A stretch of 64,000 nt of DNA, taken from contig OX438750.1 of assembly GCA_949316235.1 (NCBI GenBank), positions 14,262,865 through 14,326,864 of the forward strand, written 5' to 3'. Under the pieces are notes generated by a model that ran no database searches, had not been told where the DNA came from, and saw only the letters and a program-made list of their open reading frames with translations. This document shows, one piece after another, positions 45,522 to 57,500 of this stretch. The position numbers were made by a program, and so were the translations under genes. This DNA comes from Oegoconia quadripuncta. Its lineage: Eukaryota; Arthropoda; Insecta; Lepidoptera; Autostichidae. Numbering within the stretch: the first letter of the stretch is position 1; each line of letters opens with the position of its first letter.

Positions 45522-48500
45522 CTGTGGAATAGAGATTGAAGGTTAGATCAAAACAAAAATAGTACAAAGGAACCAAGAAATTGTTATTGTCTTTTGACTC
45601 TTTTGTAAAAGTAGGTTCAAGTCAGCACCCGGCTATTCTTAGGCCTCATCCAGAAAAATGATAACTACGCCACTGGATGATATACCTACCTAAATAAATA
45701 AATATCCTTGGACATACACACATGAAAGCGTAGTGTTAAGTAGGATCGGTCGTCATGCGGTCACGTGTACCTATATCCTCAGTCTCACACATGCCCGGTT
45801 AGATGTTGACCTGGCTTACAGAAGCGGAATAGAAGTGTGAATAGGTGGACACTGGACATGGAAATTTACCTAGTCTTGACCATGTCGACTGGTAACGAAG
45901 CTGCAGAGGTCACGAAGCCGGAAATCATAGATGCGATGAAGTGTAGGAAGATTCCTTCTCCTAATGCCGGCAACAGAATTTCTCGAGCCTGAAAACATTT
46001 TATCTTCTTCTAATAGCGTTATTGGTTCATCAATTGATATAATATGCTTCCGAAAATTTGCCACATCGATCGCCTTTTGGTTTAGGCCACGGCGAGTACC
46101 TACGTACTCTTGGGTACGGTTACAAGATGTCAATTCGAAAAGGCCTGACCAAAAGCCAAATTTGCACAAAAAGCTCCGATATTTTACTGCAAAAGCGCGA
46201 ACGACGCATGAGTTTTGTTTAGTATGCCAGCCAGCCAGGCAAATTAAACTTAGAAGACATTACTGTCAATGATTGACTGATTGCTACCAGAGATGAGAAA
46301 AAGGCTCCTACTACTTACCTAATAAATAAACTAGTAAATACTCTGGTATCTAAATATTCCAAAAAGTCCTGATATTGTCAAAATCTGGCCGGAATTTTGA
46401 CAGTTGCCTAAAAATCTTTACATCAGCCCGCTTAGCATCACATCGTTTGTCACGCGCGACGTAGGAGTAAGAGTGGGATAGTTGTATATTTCGTCCAAGC
46501 GAATGAGCAGGACAAATATTATCTCGCCCGACATAAACGTTTATCGTGCCTGTCATGCTCCTAGTGCTGGTAACCCTATTCTCGGGGTAAGGTTGCTGAG
46601 CGTCTTCATCATAACGGTAATCTAGGTAGTAAGGATAGAAGGTACTCACTACCAAATTTTTGTAAAATGTATCTTCTTTTTTTTTGGTTTTTTCATATCG
46701 TGGTAGCGCAATAAATTGAGAATCGATTGGTGTAGAGCGTATGACCCTGCCCTGGAAACCAACAGCTGCTGTTTCGAATCCCTTATTTAGGCACAACGGT
46801 TTAGCACTTGACCGCAATCACACCTGATGTTAAGTGAAGATGAGGCCGAAAGTGGTAGCGTATTGACCCGGAAACCCCATGTTATTTGGGCGACTGGCTA
46901 TCTTATCTCTGACAACCGGAACACAACAATGCTATTAACATTGTTGTTTGGCGGCAGATTTAGATGGTGGTAGCTAGCCAGACGGACATTTAAAATGCCC
47001 TACCACCAACCAAACAGAGTACTAAATATGTACCCCGCTAGGGATCGAACCCGCGACCTCCGAATCGTAAACCCAATGTTGTTTACATTGAACCACGGAG
47101 CGTTTGAATGATGAATAAGAACATTTATTCCAGAGTCATGGATGTATATAAATATTTTGTATGTTTAACCGTTATCAAGTATCTTTGCCTAGCTTTGCTT
47201 AGTTTGGAACTACACGATTGATGTAAGTGTGCGAAATATTAGTTGATTTATTTATGTACAAACATATTATATGTTAGGGTTGCTGTGCCTTCCTAAGGCC
47301 CTTATTGATACGATACACTGTACCTAATACTATCAAAACATAAGGAATGCAATAAATGATTACAGTTTGAGTTTGAACAGTGGCCATAGCGATAGCGATA
47401 ATTCAGAAGCTGATACAAAACTCAATTTTATATAAAAAAATCCGACTGGATTTCTTTTTAAATGCCGAAAATTTTAAGGTTCATTCTTACGAAATATCAC
47501 ACTCTCAGCTGGCAACCTAGGGTCGCAAACAGTGTGATTTTCGAAGCTACTTTCACAGGGATTAACATTTTACGAAAATTAAATTTTGTTAGTACTGATA
47601 TTTTCCAACGGAGAAAGAGTAATGTATGTAACATGGTATTGCTACATTGTGGGATTTTAAACTGATTCTGACTTTACTTGTACCTTGCGAATTCACTTGA
47701 CAACTAACCTCCTGTCATACACCTACTCGTACCTACCTACTACATACAAGTGTCTTTATAAATCAGTAAGTTAGCTACCACTCCATTTCATCTAGCGAAC
47801 CTTTTAAAAGGCGACCAAGGGATGGCAATTCTGTTAATAAATTAAGTTGTACATAACTAATAAAAAAAAAAAACATTTACCGAAAACAGAATAATTATAA
47901 GAGGATCTGCAACCTACGAGTCCAGAAGCCGTAATAAAAAAACACATACAATACAACTTATAGAACAAGATCGCGAGATTCGAAACCGCAAACGTTGGTT
48001 TCACAGACAGGCTTACTATTCACTACACTAATCGGTTGTCCGTAAAGTAATTGCTTGTTCCTAATCCTAAGCTAGCATATTTGCTAGACTGATTTGTTGG
48101 TTTAACCAAAGCATTATTTCCCCTTAGTCTCTAGGCGAAAAAGCGCACCTGCGCGTAGGTGCTCAACTGGGCTCCATTCACCACCATCGCTCGAGTGACG
48201 GTCGCGCTTGCACCTCGCCATAAAGTTGTTACCCCTTCTTCTCGCACTATCCTGCAAACACCAGGTGAGAATGTGACTAAGAGAGGCCATTACAGAGTAA
48301 CAATTGTGGAAAGAATCTTCATCATATCAGCCACAGGGTATCCACTGCTGAATATAGGCCTCCCTCATAGATTTCTACAGCGACCGGTTGGAAGCTGCCT
48401 GCCCCCAGCGACTTCCCGCGACCTACGCAGTGCTTGCCGGTGCGTAGTCTTCACTCGAGAACTTCAATGCCCCACCGGCCATCAGTTCGTCGAGCTATGT

Positions 48501-51500
48501 CATCCTGCCACTTCAACAACTTGTCAACGACTTTCATTCGCCTATGGATTTCTTCGTTCCTGATTCGTCCACGTAGTGAAACTCTGAACATCGCCGTTTC
48601 ATATATCGTCGTAGTGAAAGAATTCATGACACATTTCAGATCACTTCACTAACAACCGTCAGGCGGATGTCTAATTTAAGATTAGCAAAGTACGGTACGA
48701 ACAGCTGTTGCAGTATACGAGTAGGTGAGAAGTACACCATGACTAAGAGGCGAGATGTAGCATGATGGAACGGGTCGATGCTCCGCCCATTTAGTAGTCT
48801 TTATAGAAATATGGCTTATTTTATTATATTACACTCTGAAACCACTGTATCCATTTCTCTGCTGCTAATCGTCAGTCCACCTAAAGTCGGTAAGTGTAAG
48901 AGTTGATGGTAGGGCATTTTTAAATGTTCGCCTGGTCAGCTTCTACCATCTGTTGTATTCCGGATGTTTGAGGTAAGATAGCCAGTCCCAGTTTTTTTGG
49001 GGCGTTTGCTTTACTTTTGCCGACTCTTTGTCGGATCGATTACAAGCGTACATTTGTGATAAGCCGGATAAGACAAAATTCAAAGCCGTACCTGCCCAAA
49101 GCGTTAAATACGTTCGTATAATTCCTCCTTTTCTCGGGTGGCAATCTTCCATCGGCAGTCATCCTGATAAGAGCCACCTCGGCTGGAGTGCCGATAAACG
49201 CCCCGATGCCTCCCGCTATTACTCCCATACCCAACTTAACTCCGAAATTAGGAACGCCGTATGTTCTAAAAAGTAACGTTAACGTTTTAATTAATAGTAG
49301 TTTTAAAATAATAATAAATAATAGTTTTAGTGGCGGTCCACGGTTGGCTAATAACATCGTTTCGGAGAGATAACCTCTCCCTGCATCACGCCTCTCTGCA
49401 GTGCTCTGGTCCTGTACTGTGACTGACATAATGGTGTTATTGTACAAACACTTCAATATACCCATAGTCAATAGGCACCGTTAGAGGGACTGACACCGTC
49501 CAGATTTCGATCGAATCGAAGGTTTTCTTATAGTCTACAAACGCTAGATATAGTGGTAAGTTGTACTCCTCCGTCTTTTGTATGAACGAGCCCGCAGCGT
49601 GTGGATGTGTCTATGTTACTATAGTCTTCGGAACCCGGCTTGATCGGATGGCTGGAAGTCATCAAACTTGCGTCCAAGACAGTGCAGGTTGAAACATTCA
49701 GTGGGAAGTAGCGAAATAATAACACTTGAGAACACACTTCAACAATCCTTTGTATTTTAAATTCAAAATCACAACAGACAGAGTTTCGACAATGCAAGAG
49801 TACTGAACCAAACTAAGGCGAAGAGTGTGCACTCCGGGCAGGGTGGCCGTCTTTTATAGGCTCACCATGTGGGTGGTGTTGCCATGTAAAAGTAGATACT
49901 TATTAACAATATAGAAATAGCTGGTAAGTAGCTGTTATGATGGTAGCTGTTCTAATAGTATTGAAATAGCAGGTAGAACGTAGCAGACAGATAGCTATAA
50001 CGACGGTGTCTGTTACAATGTTTACCCTCGAAAGTAATTTGTAGAGATGGCTCAGAAGCGAGGTGAATGTTAACATCCTTTTTAATAAGCAGTAACCAAC
50101 CACACCATGCCTCCGACGTTATGCCATCAAGCAACCCGGAATTGAAAAAATACTCAAGGACGTGAAGGACCGGGTTTCAGAAGTTCCGCAGTAATTCCGT
50201 CATCGGCCGGCGCCTTGTTGTTGGCCATCTATAATCTCGTAAGGCTGATGTCATAGTCATATAGTTTATTTGCCAGAACCCCGAGTGTACGTTATCATTC
50301 GTGAAAAACGTAACTATGGCGTTTGCGTTAAGTTCCTATTTTGTATGAAAACTTGAAAAGCGCCACGTGTTCGATGCGTATTCGAATTTTAAACAAACAG
50401 TTACACTTGAGGTACAGAACACAATAAACAAAGCGAGATGCACCATCACTGTGGGCATGCGTGCTTGTCTAATGTGTTGCAATCGTTAAAAATATTCCGT
50501 GCATAACAAACGTTACGTGTTTCGTTACTATTAGTTTCAGTACTCAGAGAAAGGGACGCACAAAGTACATCAGGATTGGCGCCCCCACAGAGCTATCTTT
50601 TCTTTATCTTTGAGTACGATTGGTTTTACGGTGCGCTACGCAATTCGGGCCCTATTCTAAATGTTACAGTGTTCATAATCATATTGGTTTTTTTTGAAAG
50701 CCTGAATCGTAGTTTCAATGGAAACCGATATTTTGATACTAAAGACTCTAATTCTCCAATTAAAATAACATTGTTAGGACTTAGCGACCGAATTCGATAA
50801 CATAACGATCGCTATCTATGTCGAGACTGCGGGTCCAGACAACGGTTTTACCGTTCGAACGGAATGTTTTTGTTTTTGGTTTAGCTTTAGTTTAGCTGAT
50901 GTAAAAAATGGTATCGCGCTATTTTTTGTGAACGATTATATCGTTGACGCTACCAAAGTAAAGTTAAACACGATTATTAAAAAAAAAACTAGTTTAATTT
51001 CCGTTCAAATGATTGGCGTTAGTAGCGAGGTTATTTGTTATAAATGCGAAAGTATGTCGCACCTTTAATAAAAAAAAGAAATAACTCAAAATTTAACTTT
51101 TGTGGGAAAGCGCAATCAAAGTTTTGACACCTCGGCACAGTACACTCAATAATTATTTTCTATAAATACAAAAAGGTCAGGCCAATATTAGAAAGTTTGG
51201 ATGGAATAGTATGATTAATAAGCTATTAGATTGATGCAAAAAAAATTGTCATTTGTGATTAGAAGATATTTAAATTGGTTATTTTTAAAAAAGTTCGTAC
51301 TTATTTCACTTTATGTTTAAATATTAATTTATATAACTAAAGTCCACATGGCGTTACTATAAATGTAGCAGTATTATTTTAAAATAATTATCAAGTTAAT
51401 AAAATTTTGAGATTTATTACTGTCTCAATCTAAGAGATATAAATATTCAGTGGATCATTTGTAATTGTGTCAATATCCATAATAATACGACGATAAATAC

Positions 51501-54500
51501 TTTTCTTTTTGATAATAAAACATCGTATTTATTTAAACCTTGTTTATTTTGGGCCTTCTCTATCTTGAAATATTTTAATATGAAGATAATCGTAATTATA
51601 ATAAATTTCGAATGATATAAACTTAACTTAATCTACTTCGATCAGTCGGTATTTCAGTCTTTTCAATTCGAGACATAACCCAATAAAGTGAAAAATCGGC
51701 GCCAAAACACAGGATGTAAACTTAAACGCATTAAATGCTGTAAGGGATGTTTCAAAGCATCAAACTGAACAACTTTCACAGACAAGCTAACACCGAAACC
51801 TCAAAAAAAATTGGTCTCATACAACATCGGTCATCGTATTGTGATCGATATGTTACGGGGAAAGCCTTTTTTTTGTGAATTCAATGTTGGCTCCGTAGTT
51901 ATAGTTGTTTAGTATGATGGTCAGAAGCCCCTCTAAATATGTACCCAACGTATTTAAGTTTACACTCTGCAAAGCGATATTCAAATCAACTTACACCCTA
52001 ATACTCAATCGTTTCTTAATTTTTACTTTCCGTAAATTTAAGAAGCGATTGAGTATTTGGGATGGATTACTTACCTAAATATAAAAAATTAACAATAAAT
52101 AATCATCCTTGGCTCATAAAGAAAGAATGAAAGAAAAACATTTATTCAGCTTACAATGGGCATGTACATGAAAATTTTTTGAGAAATTAAAACTAAAACA
52201 TAATAATGCAAGCTGACATAGCACAACATAAAAACTTTGTTAAAGCTTAATAAAATAAACTTAAAGAAAATCGCAACTAAAAATAAGTCTGAACTTCACA
52301 ATAATTCTTATTAATTTCGCCCAAAATCAACTGTTATAAACTAAATTAAATGTTAATTAATAACAAAAGTACAATTTAAATTATAGAATTATAAAAATCG
52401 GCGTAATAAGAAGGAATCAATGCTTTTGAGAGAAGCTCCTTCAAATCCTTTTTCTTATTTACACTCAATTCTTGTTTTTCTGTATATGCTGCTTTAAGTG
52501 TTATTTCGTTTGTGGGCTTCATCTTCTTTCTTTTGTTTCTTACGTCTACTTCTTTGTAACTCTCTTCCTTGTATGATGCTTTATAAAAAAAGCTTGTAGC
52601 TTTCTCTTTCGTCATTTTTAAAACTTTTATTTCATTCCAATTAACGTTTTGTCCGTCTGTATTTGTCGTGAAATTATATCCCCATTCCTCTTGTAATATT
52701 TTTAAATCATAAAATGATTCAAAAGTCAACTCGTGTACGGATAAAGCTGGTTTACTTCTTTTAGCATTCTTAATTAAAGCCATATATTGGTCAGGATTGT
52801 ATATTGGGCCCGATTTTAAGTTTCTTTTAACTTCTTTCTCAATGAGACTGTGTACACTATCGGCTTCATTTTGCGTATGGCCCCTGATTAAAAATTTGTG
52901 TGTGATGCTATTTATGTTTAAAGTTTGCAAAGCGATTAAATATAGGGAGGTTATATATTTATTTTTATTTTGCCCGCAACAATTATCGGAATAGAAGATA
53001 ACTTCCTTAACATCATCATCTTGTATGCTTAAAGCTTTCAGATAATATTCCCATAAGCATGAGCCGATTTCTACGGCACCACGTTTTGCATCACATTCTG
53101 ACCAAAAATAGCAATGCACGTTTTCGTACGCCACTTTTGATTCTTTTTGTGTTAATTCTGTTATAGTTAAATTGTAGCAATTCAGTTTGGATTTATAGTA
53201 AAATGATGAAGTATCACCCTTTGGGCATTGAAGCACTGCTTCTAAATCATACACAGCTACTCTGACATTTTTGTTTACTTCGCTGCGATCATTAAGCTTT
53301 TCAGTCCTGCTACAATTTTTCTCTTCCATGTGGGTCTGCTATTTTTCTTCCAGATCTGATTTTTGGTTACTATTAGTTGTCTCTTCTGCCTTGAAAGACG
53401 CATGCTTGATTCCTAAAAAATGATTATATAAAATCAGTACTTAGATGTTTGGATATTGTAGCAATAATTAACAAAAAAGTGTTAATCTTTTCATAATTAC
53501 TTACGTTCAATCTATCCTTATTCAGTAGTTGTGGAGGGGTATTTTCAATGATGTCATTATCGTCATCTGTTTCATCAATAGTAATGTTATTGGAGTCATT
53601 GAACGTGCTAGTAGGAGGGTGCGACAAAGTGTTCGTTTGCTGCCTAGGTTGCGAGCTTTCAGACTCTGAGTCCAAACTTGACGAAGAGCTAGACGAAGAT
53701 GAGCCAGAAGATGAAACCGAGGATGATGAACTCGAAGAAGATTGCGGGGTACATCCCTCATTTTTGTTTGCTGTCTCCGTTGTAAAAAGTTGTGTAGTAT
53801 TGTCTTCATTGTCGCTCAAAATGTCGCTCTCGCAATAAGGTTTCATTGGCTTTCATTGCGTTGTACGTTCATTAGCTGAGATTTCTGTAATAATTAATAC
53901 ATATTAATTACACTGTTTATTATACGCGGGCATGATTATATTGTTTTAAACTATTCCAGTAATTTCTTCAAAACATCCTGTTGATTTCGACAATATATCA
54001 AACTCCGTGCTCGTTTTGACAGGACCAATATTTTCATTTTGTATCTGTAATAATAAAGAATAATTGTAGTAATTTTCCATTACTTACTTATTTTTATAAA
54101 TTGGCAGTGTCGTGATAGATCTAACTATTTCAGTCATTTTTACTAACAGCTATAGTTTTTCTATTTACTTCTTCATGGCATCCTGTTGATTGCGGTAATA
54201 TTTCACAACCCGTGTTCATTGTGACTAGTTCGATATTTTCATTTTGTATCTGAAATAATAGATAATACTTATTGTAAATTACTGAACAAAAACAACTTTA
54301 AGGATTATTCAAAATGTACAAAATATAAACACTTACCTCGGCGTTTAGGCTGTTGTTGTGTAAATTCTCATTTATTGAATTATTACCCTGTATCAAACCA
54401 AATATTTTTCGCGACCTCCAAAACGACGACATTCTAATAAAAAAAGTAGGTAGGTAATTAACAAGAAACTAATTTGTCTATTCGACATTGAATGCGCTCG

Positions 54501-57500
54501 AGAATCGAGAGGAAGAATAAACATTACAATTTAATAATTACAATAAACATTCACGCCACTTTAAATTTTTATTGTAAACTGAAATACTTCAAAGAAATTG
54601 CAAATGGTGCTCAATGATATTAATAATAAATAGAAACAAACCATAAAACTAGATCCTGTTAATGAAATTATAGTATTATATCGAAACAATACTTATTCCA
54701 CTCGAATGATTCGATAAAGTTTTAATAGTAAAGTGCATCAAGTTGACATAATAATTAACACAATACAAAATAATTTCCAGAAAAATGAATTAAGGTTACA
54801 TGTTACGGAATAAACTACAGAATTATTACTAATGAAGTGAAATAAGTCTAAAAGAATCCATTTTTTGAATAAACAACAGCAAATAAAATATTTAGGTACC
54901 TGTTAGTAAAACACAAAATTATTTCGCGTTACACCGTTTTCATTCACAAAAACAGAGGTCTCACTTAGAATACAGACGGCGCATGACTGACTCGATCATG
55001 CTGTGGTCTCTTAGAACAAATACTCCCGTCCCAATAGGGACTAGCGCCACCTAGCCGCCATATGTCATAACTTGTTTATACCATGATTACCATGTAAAAT
55101 ATTTAAAGTCTATATTTTCTCAAAAATAAATAAACTATATGTACCTAAGTATATTTAAAGTGATTTTTTTCTTGCCTAGTTATTAAATTTTCATATTTGA
55201 GATAGCATTAGGTTTTGTGAAAGTAAAACACGTAAAGTAATGATGATTTGGCAACACTGAGAAAAATGTCGGCTGTCGTTGGATGTGTACGCGCATTTTT
55301 TTCACTTTCCATTTTCTCTGAAAATTTAAAGTATTTCCCGTGTGATTTGGTGATTGTGATGTGCATTTGCTCCTAATGGTGTGAGTTTAGGGTCACGGTG
55401 TAACCTTCGGGGCGGGTTTTGGTTGCTCCACCTTTAGTCGAAATTGTATGTGAGATAGGACTCTGTGAGACAGGACTCCCAAGTGTATTTTTGTCTTTTT
55501 CCTTATGTTTTTGTTTGGTATTAATTTTATTCCCACGGTTATATATGATGATAGTTATTGTTTGCTTTTCTTAAATAAAATTTGTGTGTTAAATCGTGTT
55601 TTATTGTATACCGATACCTAACTAGATTATATGTGTAGTTACTTCGGAGGTTTATTTTCGATGACAGCATTGAAATTTTGATGAAACAATTGAAATTTCA
55701 ATGTTTCATTGAAAATAAATCTCTGAAGTAACTATCAAGTTGCCAGGTTTAGGTAGGTACGGCTAGGTTTCATGACCTTGACGAGGTTAGTTACACATCA
55801 TTGCGGATAGATGGCGCTGTGAACCCGAGTCGCTTGCAAACGCCAACATACCCGTCTATCTCCGTATATACATTGTAGTCTTTGGACTCGATCTCTTTAC
55901 CGGTATCAACATGTCCATGCGCGTTAATAAGAAAGAGATGGAGTGTCATCTATCACGGCCATTTTCGTCGTAATGACTCGGCTGTTGGACTGAACGTATG
56001 CACCTCGCTAAGCTATTCCACTTTTTGATTAAATCTCACAAAACGTCAATTTTGAGTTATTTCTTTTTATTAAGGTGCGATGTGGTCCCGGCTTTCACAT
56101 GAGGCAAATTTTGAGGGGTATCCTTCACCGGTGTCCAATAGTCAAAAAAATTGTTATTTCATACAATAAAAATGCTAAATTTAATTTTATATTAATGTTA
56201 CGTATACCTACTTCTCTTCACAAAGCTGACTCCTCAGAGAAGAAACAAGGGAGAAACTCAAGGGTTGCTCTTTTTGAGTAGATTTTGGGTCACAATGTGT
56301 GATTCGACGAACGAAATTTGTTTATCGCGCGGGAACTACTCATATTACCGGGATAAAAAATATCCTATGTTTTAATACAGGCTATGATCTACTTATATAC
56401 CAAATTTCATCGAAATCCATTAATCCGTTTCGCCGTAATTGAGCAACAAGCAAACACACGTCCAAATATTCACATTTATAGTAAGAGTATACTAGCTTTC
56501 GGCCCGCGGCTTCGCCTGCGTGGATTAACTTTATCGCGGGAATTTGTTTATGCCGCGGGAACTACTCACTTTATCGGGATAAAAAGTATCCTATGTTTAA
56601 ATCCAGGATATATTCTACCTATATACCAAATTTCATCCAAATCCGTTCATCCGTTTCGCCGTGATTGAGCAACAAACAAACATCCAAACTTTCGCATTTA
56701 TAATGTTAGTTAGATTACTTAGATTATATATAAGTAAGTATTTATATATTACTCAAAACAAAATAAGGGACACAAGGTATTTTGTCTGTACCATGAAAAT
56801 AATAAAACCAATATATATTTTTTTGTCTCCTTAACGAAAACTAATGTTGTTTTTACCATGTAGACCAATAAATTTATTCAAATAATAATGATTAAAAAGT
56901 TTATTTGCTTTTGAAAGAAAAAACACATTTTAGGTTAAAAATAAAAACAATGTAAAGTTACTGAAAACAAAAGGAAATACTCCATGCTAGTCTTTTAGTA
57001 ACGGGTATGCCCCCCTCGTTTAGCTACGCACTCCTGAAGCCTGGAGTACATGCTCTCAATCAAATGCCTGACATTTTCCATTGGAATCTCTTCCCAGGCC
57101 CTTTTCACAGTGTTGATGAGTTGCTCTTGGTTGTGGATTTCCTGATCACCGTCTCTAACTCTTCGTTTCAACTGATCCCACATGTGCTCTATTGGATTTA
57201 AGTCCGGACTGTTCGCCGGCCACGGCAAGACTTGAATTTGTGAGTCTTCCAGTACAAAACGAGTCGCTTGAGCCGTGTGTGCACGAGCATTGTCTGGCAT
57301 CATGATGAATCCAGGACCCGCTCGCTGTGCAAATGGGATCACATGTGGTCTGACAACTTCCTCAATATACCGCTGAGCAGTAACAGTACCCTCATTTAAA
57401 ATAGCGAGCTCAGTTTTGCCGTGTAAGCTTATCCCGCCCCAAATCATTACATTTGGACCACCAAAACGATCGACTTCATGGATGCAGGCTTCTGAAAATC

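Larger units (their letters stand above)
51058..56079 (-). mobile_element. 5-kb DNA transposon with about 60-bp inverted repeats and a DUF7869-like gene
   Basis: The left end 'cgcacctttaataaa' continues with 'gaaataactcaaaatt'. The right end is its complement ('ttattaaggtgcg'), with similarity for about 60 bp. The target duplication is ATGT (51054-51057 and 56080-56083), although a TG duplication with one extra terminal base cannot be excluded. The inside is AT-rich and holds one minus-strand multi-exon gene. A second palindrome (55634-55737) lies near the right end. The superfamily is not assigned; a 4-bp target is compatible with several (for example Sola, Chapaev). Confidence 0.75.

Noticed and set aside
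46350..46817. 155-codon minus frame
   Set aside because: It crosses an M2 repeat and a SINE head; the open frame is accidental.
49040..49471. The whole 143-codon minus frame as one protein
   Set aside because: Only 49092-49265 is carrier exon 3. The upstream part is an RTE reverse transcriptase fragment read through an intron boundary.
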